Source: Mycoplasmatales bacterium (GTDB lineage: Bacteria > Bacillota_I > Bacilli_A > Mycoplasmatales > JABAAY01). From it: a stretch of DNA of 33,510 bases. The notes under the pieces are model-generated. The model searched no databases and was not told the DNA's origin. It saw only the letters and a list, made by a program, of their open reading frames with translations. Position 1 is the first letter of the stretch, and each line of letters starts with the position of its first letter. The stretch covers positions 1-33,510 of the forward strand of contig JABABL010000005.1 in NCBI GenBank assembly GCA_014238225.1, read 5' to 3'. Positions 1 to 9,025 of this stretch are shown here, in pieces. A program made the translations under genes and the position numbers.

Positions 1-105
1 AACCTTTATGAAAATCAAAAACAAACTCGCGAATTGTTGTTTTCATTAATTATCGAAGTAAAACACTTAAATAACGGGAATGGTGCCTCTTATACTCTCT
101 ATTAA
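1..105 (+). CDS. 3' end of an unidentified gene (partial)
   Basis: The first 34 codons of the window are open in frame 1 and end with TAA at 103-105. The peptide ends in NGNGASYTLY. The gene begins outside the window and the visible tail is too short to name. The next ORF starts inside it (ATG at 80, 26-base overlap), so the two are probably one transcript. Confidence 0.55.
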   Translation, partial: NLYENQKQTRELLFSLIIEVKHLNNGNGASYTLY

Positions 106-685
106 CGACATTAAAAAACTTATAAATAAAAAAGAGGTAAAAAGAATTGGAGACGCCATTTGAAATGTTCTTGAAAATCCTTCTAAAAATTTCTTAAAAA
201 ACAGTTATGAGGCAAGTGCTTATGCAGCAATATTAAATTTCTTTAACGCACCAGTTATTTGAACACAAAACAGTAATGAACTGTTTAAATTTTATAAAGG
301 GAACAATATAATTAAAGAGTTTGTGGATATAAAAAGCATTGAAATACCATCGTTATCTAAAGATAATATGATTATTGAAAATATCAAACCCATAGGCATG
401 GACCCTTCAGATTATGTTGAATGACAGTATTTTAGTGTAATTTTTCCGGTTAAACAAGTATCAATCATTCTTTTAGACGAGAAAGAAAGAGAATGTAAAA
501 TTACAAAAACCAGCAAGGATTATTCACAATTTAATTTTTTCTGTTCAGCTAATTATTTTCCTTTAAACCTTTATTCAAGTTTTTTTGATCCTAGTCAAGA
601 CCTTGTGTATGGTGTTAGTTGTTCTTTTTTTGAGTACTTACATAATTATCGGGTTGACATTCAGTTACCACCTTTGAAAAGTTAA
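80..685 (+). CDS. Unknown 201-residue protein
   Basis: The frame is open from ATG 80 to TAA 683-685 when UGA is read as Trp (three UGA codons). It starts MVPLILSINDIKKLINKK and ends VDIQLPPLKS. No signal peptide, membrane span or catalytic motif is evident. The protein is mixed alpha/beta in appearance, with aromatic-rich stretches such as YFPLNLYSSFFDP. The ATG overlaps the end of the previous gene and has only a weak upstream purine stretch, which fits translational coupling. A hairpin terminator overlaps its stop codon. I do not recognise the family. Confidence 0.6.
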
Positions 686-704
686 AACTTCTCAAAGGCT
701 TTTT
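671..704 (+). terminator. Rho-independent terminator
   Basis: The arms CCTTTGAAAAGTT and AACTTCTCAAAGG pair over 13 positions with one mismatch, and a T run follows. The left arm contains the last codons and stop of the preceding gene, so it should end the 80-685 transcript. Confidence 0.75.
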
Positions 705-807
705 AATTAACAACAGGGTAAATTTATCCATTTCAAATGATTTACTTAGTGAAAGTTTAAAAATTTACTTTTCAGCAATAATAAATATTTTTCATTTTCT
801 AGAATTT

Positions 808-979
808 TTACTTCTTTGTCAATTTTTGAATCTCCTGAAGCAACCAGGGCCACCATATTAAGCTTATTAAACCAACAAACAATCCAATAAAAAGCAGAAA
901 CAAAAGAACACCAGCAATCGTTGTTACGAGGGGGTGTTGTACTTTTTTCTATTCCAAGTACAGAGATTTGTTGTGTCAA
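808..979 (-). pseudogene. Small single-pass membrane ORF, apparently frameshifted at a C5 tract
   Basis: On the minus strand the reading LVTTIAGVLLFLLFIGL, followed by GLISLIWWPWLLQEIQ and a TAA at 808-810, is a convincing membrane helix with a basic tail. It has no start codon of its own because a TAG lies just upstream. A second frame upstream starts at TTG 979 (reading TQQISVLGIEKSTTP) and would join this one if the CCCCC run (GGGGG at 930-934 on plus) had one base fewer. The joined product would be about 56 residues. It could be a pseudogene, a slippage-switched gene or a sequencing error. A longer ORF in another frame here is a shadow. Confidence 0.35.
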
Positions 980-1037
980 AGGGGTAGTTTTTTTTCTACA
1001 TCCTTTGTACTTCGTGTCGGTTTTTTATTTTCAATTT

Positions 1038-1046
1038 TGATATAAT
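1038..1046 (+). promoter_or_regulatory. Extended -10 promoter of the 1079 gene
   Basis: TGATATAAT (extended -10, TGN plus TATAAT) ends 32 bases before the ATG at 1079. No clear -35 and no Shine-Dalgarno sequence are seen in the AT-rich leader. Confidence 0.6.
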
Positions 1047-1078
1047 GAATTTGTTCAACAATAAAACAAAATACTTTT

Positions 1079-1987
1079 ATGAAAAAACAAAAAAGAAAAT
1101 TAATCACATCTTTGGCAGCAACCGGAATTGTTTCTGCAGGTTTTGCCGTTTCTTCTTTTGTTGTTCCCGATGTAATAGATAAAACGGCTTCTTCCCATCC
1201 CCCCAGTCCCCACAACTACAGAACAGACGCTATTACCACTATGAAAAGCCCAGGCAGTTCGGCAAGTTTATTTTCAAGAGCAGCTCTCCAAGCGAAAATG
1301 GATATTTTGATCGAACAAGACGTATATAGCGGAAAACTAAAAAAAGAAACTTATCTTATCGAAGGCTCCGGATCTCGTGAATACGAGCGATATTTTTGGT
1401 TCGATGACCGTGTAGATTCAGAAGCTATGCCCTCATGAAAAGAAATTGAAATTTCCCCCGCAGAATTGGAGTCATACACAATGGAAGGGTGAGGAGTAAA
1501 AAACCCGGATAATATACATTTTGGTGACCCCGGATTTTCCCACGGCGGGTTAGATTGAAATTTCTGATATGGAGTTTTTGAATATAGCCCCGTATATGCG
1601 TATGTAGACAATAAAGGGGCGCGAGACGCGGAAGGCACCTTTAAAATAATATTAGAGGCTGAAGGAATAACCGTGGACCTTGTGGCCGAACCCCCAGCTA
1701 TATGGGGAAGCACTCAAGATGAGTTAAATCGATATAAAAACGAATACCCGTCCCTTATTTCTAAAGAGGCTGGGGAGTGAAAATATCAGGAATTAATTGG
1801 AAAAGGAAGAACAGAAAGAATAAACAAAAAATCTTTTGAAGGCTCTTTTTATAAAGAATTAGAAAACACATCCTCTTTTCGCTTTTCCGATGATATTTAT
1901 TCCTATCGTGCCGGACAGATGTTGCTTTGAAATAATCCAGACGGACCCTCACCTCTTGAAAGTATTTTTCTTTCGCAAAAAAGCTAG
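1079..1987 (+). CDS. Secreted or membrane-anchored protein, unknown function, 302 aa
   Basis: The frame runs from ATG 1079 to TAG 1985-1987 with both UGA and UGG as Trp. The N terminus has a basic start (MKKQKRK) and a hydrophobic segment at about residues 8-29, without a lipobox cysteine. It is therefore a cleavable signal peptide or an uncleaved anchor. The remainder is polar and rich in Glu, Tyr, Trp and Gly, with no family I recognise. The codons look richer in G and C than those of neighbouring genes, and the gene has a C6 tract at 1199-1204. Both are compatible with recent acquisition or surface-antigen evolution. It lies beside other exported proteins. Confidence 0.7.
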
Positions 1988-2015
1988 TATAGCTGTGATC
2001 CTCTTTCTTATTTAT

Positions 2016-2032
2016 AAAAAACTGCCAGTTTT
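2016..2032 (+). terminator. Weak hairpin after the 1079 gene
   Basis: AAAACT and AGTTTT pair across a GCC loop about 30 bases after the stop, followed by a short T-rich stretch. The stem is short and AT-rich, so this is tentative. Confidence 0.3.
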
Positions 2033-2479
2033 ATTTGCCCAACAAACACAACACTTGTTTTAAATTAATAAAAGAAATACGAACTGCAAATTGCAAAAAT
2101 AAGGATGCCTCTTGCCCAACCTTTTTATGTTAAAGAGTCTTTTCTAGAACATTTGATTTCCCTTTTTTAATTTCTTAAATCAAAGAGTTTTTCTTTTCAG
2201 AATTTAACGCTGCGTTGTTATGTCTGCTTATTTTCATATAAAACTGGTGTAATTTACTTCTTCACTATCTTCGCTTTGGTCGCTTCTCATAGATGATTGG
2301 TTTATAATTTTTTCTGCTTCAAAAAAAGATTCAGTAATTGAAAAGAACAACACTTTCCCCTCCTTTAAATAAAAAAGATTAATTATTATTTTGTTTTTGT
2401 CAGTCACTATATCGGAAACTCATATTGATTTAGTCACGCTGTTTAGGCGATTAAAAATAATATTATTGATACAATAATA
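2031..2479 (-). pseudogene. uvrC: Decayed 3' remnant of uvrC (excinuclease subunit C)
   Basis: Minus-strand translation gives VTKSIWVSDIVTDKNK followed by IIINLFYLKEGKVLFF. This resembles the middle UvrC segment with the pattern D(V/I)..Y..D....(V/I)(Q/N)(V/L)F(F/Y)(V/L)R.GK(L/V). About 27 residues further on, EEVNYTSFIWK matches the EE..SF(I/L).QFY segment. After a frame change come ILNSEKKNSLI, EIKKGKSNVLEKTL and KVGQEASLFLQFAVRI, in the order expected for UvrC segments before its RNase H-like half. Several in-frame stops and at least one frameshift interrupt it, and no N-terminal part is present: the lipoprotein gene at 2482 occupies that side. Identification is from remembered family pattern, so moderately confident. 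Without this remnant the 494-base gap would hold no gene. Confidence 0.55.
2467..2475 (+). promoter_or_regulatory. Extended -10 promoter of the 2482 lipoprotein gene, predicted leaderless
   Basis: TGATACAAT ends at 2475. Six bases (AATATT) then separate it from the ATG at 2482, which places the expected transcription start at or within a base of the start codon. Confidence 0.6.
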
Positions 2480-2481
2480 TT

Positions 2482-3435
2482 ATGAAAAGAAAAAATAAAA
2501 ATATAGTTAGCGCGCTAACAACAACAGCACTAGGGGCAGGAATTGCTACGGCAGCCGTTGCACAAGCGTGCACCAATAATGCACCAATACCGGAAGCAGA
2601 AATTCTACTTGGAGAAACAGCCGTTGTGAATGAGTATATTCAACCGGGCGGACAAAATCAAAGGGCACAACTAACAAATGCCTTTGCAGATAATGCCATT
2701 ATTTATCCAGAACTAGCAGACTTAAGTATAGACGCAACCAATTATAGAGGATGAGAAGCTGAAGGGCAAGCCGACTTAACATTTAATCAAGTTATGAATA
2801 ACGATACAGTTGAAGAATACACGCTGGCTTTTCCGCAAATTAATTTTCAATTTCGAACCTCTTCTTCAGCACAATCTAATTATGAAAACTTTGTTTGAAC
2901 CCCTTCCGATTCCATACCACCTACTTTTCAGGTTCAATACAATAGAGCTACTCAAGAAGTCTCCATCACACGAGTTGCTGTGATTAATCCTTTGTCTGTT
3001 GTAACAAATGAAGCTAATCTTTTATCGTTTTTGAATGATGAGATTATTTCTAGCACAGCAAGCAGCAATGATTATGCGTTACCTCTTATACCTGGCAGTG
3101 TCATTGATGAGACCGTATTCGCTTATTCAGAAGAAAACATAGACAGGATTTATCGTCTTCTTGTCGAAAGTTATTTGAGTGCAACATCCTCATCAGTCTC
3201 GGTTATTGAAGTAACAAATTTAAGATGAGGTACAACTTTTAACAATACCGCAAATCAAATTAGTTATTCAAATACAAATGGACTTGCAGTTGTGACAAGT
3301 TTGTCCCTTTCACTAACAACCGACAATACCGCACCTTCTACACCAACTCCACAAAGCTTTGGTTCTGAAAGCGAAGTGAGTTTTCGTGCATTTCACAATA
3401 GTCAAAATAATGGCTCAATCATAATGTTTTATTAA
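2482..3435 (+). CDS. Lipoprotein, unknown function, 317 aa
   Basis: The frame runs from ATG 2482 to TAA 3433-3435, with UGA as Trp at several sites. The N terminus has the form of a mollicute lipoprotein signal: MKRKNKN, a hydrophobic core, then AVAQAC with Cys30 as the likely lipidated residue. The mature part is Ser/Thr/Asn-rich and beta-like, with no family recognised. Signal peptide and composition resemble those of the GH18 lipoprotein encoded convergently 17 bases downstream, so both are probably displayed on the cell surface. The start is supported by the signal peptide and by a promoter too close to allow a leader. The gene sits where the front of uvrC would have been. Confidence 0.75.
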
Positions 3436-3452
3436 AATTTTATTTATTTACT

Positions 3453-5819
3453 TTAAGAGTTCGACAAATAACGCTCGTATAAAAAGTTGTTGATGTTTGG
3501 TAAATCGTCATTTGTTATTACTTCACCAGGGTTATAAGAAATAACCGCTTCATTTACATCACGGTGTCGTGTTATGATTCCTGCTCTTAAATCTTCAACG
3601 GCGCGTTCGCTGTATCCATCTGTAAGTATATTGTTTTCAATAAATGTGTAACTCGACGTATCATTTGGAGGATAAACCCCAGCTGCCACTGGTGCTGCAA
3701 TTTCGTAAATACCAGAATCACCATTATCCGAATTAAAGTAGTAGACATAGCGTCCAACATCTGGCATTCCGTACTCAACACCTCCGTTGTAAGAATAAAG
3801 TGGTCTTTCTATCATTGTGTCATTAACATCAACCGTATAAACGGAAGAATCTACAAATGATGCTGCATCTCCATCTGTGCTGTTATTGTTAACTGCTCTA
3901 ATTACAAAATTAAAAGAAGCGCTGCTTACTCCATCAGGAATATAAGTTCCAGTTGTAGCGTCATAATTTAAGAAATTACCGCCCCCAGTATTTGCTCTTG
4001 CAACAGTGTAAGGATTTATAACTGCAGTAGTTGTAACAGTACTACCTACCTTAACTAAATTTGTTGGTTGTGTTGGTTCTGGTTGATAGTAAATTTCGTA
4101 TCCTGATGCATTATCAACAACATCTCAATTAAAGACAAATTCTGTTTGCGTTGAATAATAGTCTATCGGAGTTTGTGAACTAAAATTAGAATCAGGTGCA
4201 CCAGTAAATGACAAGGCACTTGGTTTTAATTCAAAGTTTTCTTGAGTTACAACACTGGTCTCAAATTCATAAGTATCAGAAGGTCATTGGTAATTTGTAT
4301 TGGGTTCAAGTACAGAATTAGCGGGATGATCGTCTAGTAATTGTCAAACGCCAATATAATTTCAACCTTGCGCCGTAGCAGTTCTAGTTAAGGAATTCAA
4401 TTGTCTAGGATTTAAGGTAGTTGAGGCAGAACCAAAAGTTGCACCCATTCGTCTATAAATGTTGGTAGAATCGCTAGGGCTTGGAGCATTAAGAGTTAAA
4501 CCATTAAATGTAGGAAAATTAGAAATGTTATTAGTAATTTGTTCTATATTTCTTGTAAGTACACCCGTTATTTCACTAGCAGTTGAAAAGGAATTATACA
4601 TGTAGTTGACAATGTAATCGGTAATGCCGTTATCATTTAAGGCATTATCCATTTCAGAGGTCAATGAACCTTCAAGCAAAGTAAACCTTATGTTTAGTTT
4701 ATAAGCTAATCTTTGTTGCAAATCATTTCTTACAATTCCTAAAGCAATAGCTAATCGTCTAAATGAATCGGTAGTTGTGTCGTCTCCTTCTATATCAAAG
4801 TCAACAGTGTGAGCACCATAAGCTAAAATATTATCTTCTAGTAATCTTGCTAATTCCGCTGGACCGGGAGCTACATTCCACACATTATGCAATCCTGGAT
4901 TTAAGTATCCACCAAAGCCCAAAGTGATGTTTTTGCCGTAAGCATGTACGGCTTGAATTTGATTGTAGTAAGGGTTTCCAACTGACTCACCTTCGTTTTG
5001 CATTCTAGTAGCATTATTAAGCGAAGCATCGAAAAGCGAAGGAGTTTGTGTTTGCAATGATTGAGTATTGAACGCAAGCACCAACTCTGTAAGAGAAGAG
5101 TTTTTAGCGGCATCAACTCATCGATATTGTGTACTATTGGTTCTGTCTACCCCAACGTATCCACCAACAATAGGGCGTGAAATATCAGTTGTTGGTAAAA
5201 CCGTATCCTCTCCTAAGTTATTTAAATTATCGTAAACAGGGTATGCAACATCAGCAGTGAAGTCTAGACGTTCTGTATTTGTTCCAGACCCTCTGTTTGT
5301 GTAAAATGCAGCAGGAGCGCCATTATAGGTTGGTAAATCCGAAATATCAGTTGGTTCCAATCCACGAATAGCTCCTACTGAGATTATTGAATTATTAAAT
5401 ACAGTAATGTTGTCGATTTCCAAAGCACCATAAGAATTATTACTATAAAGAGTAGGAACACCTCCGAAAGGAGTGGCGTGTATTTCAACGGCACCAGATC
5501 TTATGTATGCAATTGAGCCATTCTCCCCCAGTAGAATACTGTTGAAAGGATCAGAAATAGTTATACTTTGAATTGTTGAATTTACACCAATCACATTCAA
5601 AAAAGCGTTGTAAAACACTAGTTCATCTAGATTTGTTGGAGCCGTACCAGAAACATTGTTTAAATTAGCAAGAGCTTGTCTAATGATGCTATTTGTATCT
5701 GATATAACAGACGCTGTTGAGGAATCTTGTGTACACTGTTGTGCAGTAGTAGCTACAACAACAGACAGCATTGTTCCTGATGCAGCAACAGCTGCTATTT
5801 TTTTATTTATTTTTCTCAT
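3453..5819 (-). CDS. Surface lipoprotein with GH18 chitinase-like and fibronectin-III-like domains, 788 aa
   Basis: A single frame runs from ATG 5817-5819 to a stop at 3453-3455 once UGA is Trp. Residues 1-28 form a signal peptide ending in ATTAQQC, with Cys29 as the probable lipidation site. Around residues 255-400 is a glycoside hydrolase 18 pattern: the strand ITLGFGGYLNPG, then GAHTVDFDIEGDD with D340, D342 and the catalytic-position E344. The first Asp of the classical DxxDxDxE motif is His337, which I recall as normal in the Streptomyces/Bacillus subgroup with HxDFDIEG. Residues of about 545-660 (FVFNWDVVDNASGYEIYYQ onward) look like a fibronectin type III domain. The N-terminal 230 and C-terminal 120 residues are unassigned. 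It probably acts on surface or host glycans; substrate and activity are inference. Confidence 0.8.
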
Positions 5820-5825
5820 GACTTA

Positions 5826-5834
5826 ATTATAACA
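5826..5834 (-). promoter_or_regulatory. Extended -10 promoter of the GH18 lipoprotein gene, predicted leaderless
   Basis: On the minus strand TGTTATAAT is followed by six bases (TAAGTC) and the ATG. There is no room for a Shine-Dalgarno leader. Confidence 0.65.
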
Positions 5835-5963
5835 CTGTAATTTTAAATGTGAAAGTGATAGTTTTTTTGTATACGATTTTCAAACTTTTTATTACTTTTT
5901 GCAGTTATTTCCTAATTTACTACTAAAAAATGAATAAAAAAAGTGGAATTTGTTTTTTAGGGT

Positions 5964-5986
5964 TATAATATAAATATGAATAGGAG
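5964..5986 (+). promoter_or_regulatory. -10 box and Shine-Dalgarno site of duplicated gene copy 1
   Basis: TATAAT at 5964-5969 and TAGGAG at 5981-5986 precede the ATG at 5992. Unlike the leaderless genes nearby, this gene has a 22-base interval and a good ribosome-binding site. The arrangement is identical in copy 2. Confidence 0.65.
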
Positions 5987-5991
5987 TCATC

Positions 5992-7299
5992 ATGAAACCA
6001 CATATGAATAAATTGCTACTTACATCCTTTAGTATAGGTAGTGCTGCAGTACTTATAGGACCAGCGATAAGTGTTTTAACACAACAACACACCTCAGTTA
6101 TAAACGAAAGCAAACAATTAGGTCAGCCGAAAGAGACTACAAAACAAAGCATAAAAAATGCCAAAGTAAACCAAGTTGGAAAGAGATTTAAAGTTTCGAA
6201 AACTTACGCTCAAAAATTCAAAGACCCTGGTGACAATACCATTAGTGCTTCTGAAATTCCCAACATATTTGGAGGAGATTCAGATTTCTCTGCAACATTG
6301 GGATTTGCACACTCTACAGAATCTGGTAGAGGATGAAACAACATGTTTTGAGGAAACCAATGGGACTTTAATTTACATACTAAAGCTAATGACGATAGTG
6401 TCTGAAATAGAGTAGGTATAGCTCACCCTAGAGGTATTGCCGAAGCAAAAGATCAGAATTTTAAATTTTCTGACGACCAAAACGTATATCAAAGCGGGTC
6501 AACAGATGCAGTTCTCCTTAATGAAGGAGCTCGTAACTCAACATTATCTGGAAAAAACTATGCAATAAACGTCGATAAGGATAACAGTGTTAACGATGGA
6601 GGACAAGCTCCTACTTGAATCGCTCACTTGCGTTCAAATTTTGATTTGAGCGATCATCCTAAATCACAAGATTCAGTTAGTTCTGCATTTCTTTTGTTAA
6701 TGTACAGTATGTTTATATCAGGGGAAGGTTCGAAATTGACCGGTGACCCAACAGCCGACACAACTCCTGAATTTCTTTTCGTTCAACCTGTATTTCAATT
6801 ACACAGAACAAGCCCCCCTTCAAAATTCACTAATGAATCCATTGCAGCAGCAATTGGTTCTGGTGTCTTGGACGGAATTATTGGGGGACTAGACGGTGGT
6901 TTTGGATCAGCGATAGGATCTGCTGTTGGTACAACTCTAACTAGTCTTTTGTCTGATGCAGTTACAGGGGGGGACGGTCCACTTAAAACCTCTCTTTCAC
7001 CAAAAGTTTATATGCCTATCACCGGTAGTAAAAACTTTTTGTGAAATCAAGGAATAAAACTTAAAGATAAGTATTTTTCACCTGACTCTCCATACAAAAT
7101 TAATAAATTCTTTGTTAACGACATTCAAGAAAATGCCAATGCAGTGTTTAAACTTTCGTATGACGGATGAAATGGGTGAAAACCATTTATTTCGTTTACA
7201 CAGCCTTCATTATCATTTTCTTATACTATTTCAGGAACCAAAACTACTCACACTTCTAAAACGTATGATTATGCAAACTGAGATAAGGGAAATCACTAA
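5992..7299 (+). CDS. Secreted/anchored protein with glycine-zipper segment, copy 1, 435 aa
   Basis: ATG 5992 has TAGGAG at proper spacing. The frame stays open to TAA 7297-7299 with UGA as Trp. Residues 1-30 form a basic-hydrophobic export signal (MKPHMNKLLLTSFSIGSAAV), with no lipobox Cys. A lysine-rich linker follows to about residue 75. Residues 74-203 are a Trp/Asn/Asp-rich core that is identical in the paralogue. Residues of about 284-325 are a Gly/Ala repeat (IGSGVLDGIIGGLDGGFGSA and beyond) with small residues at helical spacing, as in membrane-inserting glycine zippers. The last 100 residues are aromatic-rich and beta-like. No known family is recognised. A surface adhesin or membrane-active effector is a guess. 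A G7 tract at 6967-6973 lies in the coding sequence. Confidence 0.8.
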
Positions 7300-7531
7300 G
7301 CAACATACTTAAAAACATACTTATCATACAATTGTTCTTAAACATTCCCGCTTGTGTTGTAGGCACATACAGTAAATTAAGAAACTATAGTTAGAATACT
7401 ATACAAAATAAACGAATAAATAAACAGTAATTCACTTCTTACTTCTGATATTGATCTTTGGTTTGTGCAGTTTTTGGATTCCAAATCTCTAAAGTAAAGA
7501 AGAATAAGGTTTTAAATATTCCTTGTAAGTG
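7300..7531. other. Spacer between the duplicated genes, with a short minus-strand ORF remnant
   Basis: No gene with a start and ribosome-binding site is seen between the two copies. On the minus strand a 31-codon stretch (7439-7534) reads through TLEIWNPKTAQTKDQYQK to a TAA. It has no start codon and its upstream end is cut by the beginning of copy 2, so it may be the tail of a gene broken by the duplication. I cannot name it. No terminator hairpin is evident after copy 1. Confidence 0.35.
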
Positions 7532-8933
7532 TTCCTAATTTACTACTAAAAATTAACAAAAAAAAGTGAAACTTGCTTTTCGGGGTTATAATATAAATAT
7601 GAATAGGAGTCATCATGAAACCACATACAAATAAATTGCTACTTACATCCTTTAGCATAGGTAGCGCAGCAATACTTATAGGACCAGCGGTAAGTGTTTT
7701 AACGCAAGAACATACCTCAGTTATAAACGAAAGTAAACAAGTAGGTCAGCCAAAAGAAACTACAAAACAAAGCATAAAAAGTGCCAAAGTAAATCAAATT
7801 GGAAAAAGATTTAAAGTTTCGAAGACTTATGCTAAAAAGTTCGAAAATCCTGGTGACAATACCATTAGTGCTTCTGAAATTCCTAATATATTTGGAGGAG
7901 ATTCTGATTTCTCTGCAACATTGGGATTTGCACACTCTACAGAATCTGGTAGAGGATGAAACAACATGTTTTGAGGAAATCAATGGGACTTTAATTTGCA
8001 CACTAAAGCTAATGACGATAGTGTCTGAAATAGAGTAGGTATAGCTCACCCTAGAGGTATTGCCGAAGCAAAAGATCAGAATTTTAAATTTTCTGACGAC
8101 CAAAACGTATATCAAAGCGGGTCAACAGATGCAGTTCTCCTTAATGAAGGAGCTCGTAACTCAACATTGTCTGGAAAAAACTATGCAATAAACGTCGATA
8201 AGGATAACAGTGTTAACGATGGAGGGGAAGCCCCTACTTGAATCGCTCACTTGCGTTCAAATTTTGATTTGAGTGATAATCCTAAATCACAAGATTCAGT
8301 TAGTTCTGCATTTCTTTTATTAATGTACAGTATGTTTATATCAGGGGAGGGCCAAAAACTAACTGGTGATCCAACAGCCGATACAACTCCTGAATTTCTT
8401 TTTGTTCAACCTGTATTTCAACTACATAGAACCAGCCCCCCTTCAAGATTTACTAATGAATCTATTGCCGCAGCAATTGGTTCTGGTGTTTTGGACGGAA
8501 TTATTGGAGGACTAGACGGTGGTTTTGGATCAGCAGTTGCATCTGCTGCCGGTACCACTCTAACCAGTCTTTTTGCTGATGGTGTCACTGGAGGAGACGG
8601 TCCACTTAAAACTTCTCTTTCACCAAAGGTTTATATGCCCATCACCGGTGGTAAAAACTTTTTATGAAATAAAGGAATAGAACTCAAAAATAAATACTTT
8701 TCGCCCGATTCCCCATACAAGATTGATAAATTCTTTGTTAACGACATTCAAGAAAATGCCAACGCAGTATTTAAACTTTCGTATGACGGATGAAATGGAT
8801 GAAAACCATTTATTTCTTTTACAGAACCTTCATTGTCATTTTCTTATACTATTTCAGGAACTAAAATTACCCACACTTCTGAAACATATGATTATGCAAA
8901 TTGAGATAAGGGAAATCACTAAAACACATACTT
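7532..8933 (+). repeat. Tandem duplication, copy 2 (promoter plus gene)
   Basis: This is the second copy of 5909-7310 at offset +1623. Its promoter (TATAAT 7587-7592) and Shine-Dalgarno site (TAGGAG 7604-7609) are conserved. Confidence 0.9.
7615..8922 (+). CDS. Secreted/anchored protein with glycine-zipper segment, copy 2, 435 aa
   Basis: The frame runs from ATG 7615 with TAGGAG upstream to TAA 8920-8922. It has the same length as copy 1, and I count about 28 residue differences (about 94 percent identity). Differences cluster in the first 73 residues, in the glycine-rich segment (for example SAIGSAVG becomes SAVASAAG) and in the C-terminal domain; residues 74-203 are unchanged. The export signal, lysine-rich linker, glycine zipper and aromatic C-terminal part are all retained, so both copies appear functional. 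The G7 tract of copy 1 is broken here (GGAGGAG). Function is unknown. Confidence 0.8.
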
Positions 8934-8993
8934 GAAGATATTGATTGAAATCACACTTCTTATATAGTCATGCTTAAATAGTGAGCAACAATA

Positions 8994-9025
8994 GAAACGG
9001 ATAGATATACATTTATCCGTTTCTT
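8994..9025. terminator. Bidirectional terminator between copy 2 and uvrB
   Basis: GAAACGGATA at 8994-9003 pairs perfectly with TATCCGTTTC at 9014-9023 around a 10-base loop, and T-rich sequence flanks it. The right arm contains the uvrB stop codon. It can end both the rightward copy-2 transcript and the leftward uvrB transcript. Confidence 0.7.

Larger units (their letters stand above)
5909..7310 (+). repeat. Tandem duplication, copy 1 (promoter plus gene)
   Basis: This segment aligns without indels across the coding region with 7532-8933 at a constant offset of 1623 bases. Similarity starts at TTCCTAATTTACTACTAAAA, about 83 bases before the ATG, covers promoter, ribosome-binding site and gene, and fades within about 11 bases after the stop. 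Confidence 0.9.

Noticed and set aside
976-1215. 79-codon minus-strand frame
   Set aside because: It overlaps the promoter and signal peptide of the 1079 gene and shows no protein-like features.
1351-1713. 120-codon open frame on the minus strand
   Set aside because: It is antisense to the 1079 gene, which has a signal peptide and promoter and runs longer in the UGA-Trp code.
2107-2172. 21-codon plus-strand ORF starting ATGCCTCTTGCC
   Set aside because: It overlaps the uvrC remnant on the other strand and has only a weak ribosome-binding site.
5892-6113. 73-codon minus-strand frame
   Set aside because: It is antisense to the promoter and start of duplicated copy 1. The reading is low complexity.
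7717-8115. 132-codon minus-strand frame
   Set aside because: It is antisense to copy 2. The equivalent frame is not maintained in copy 1.
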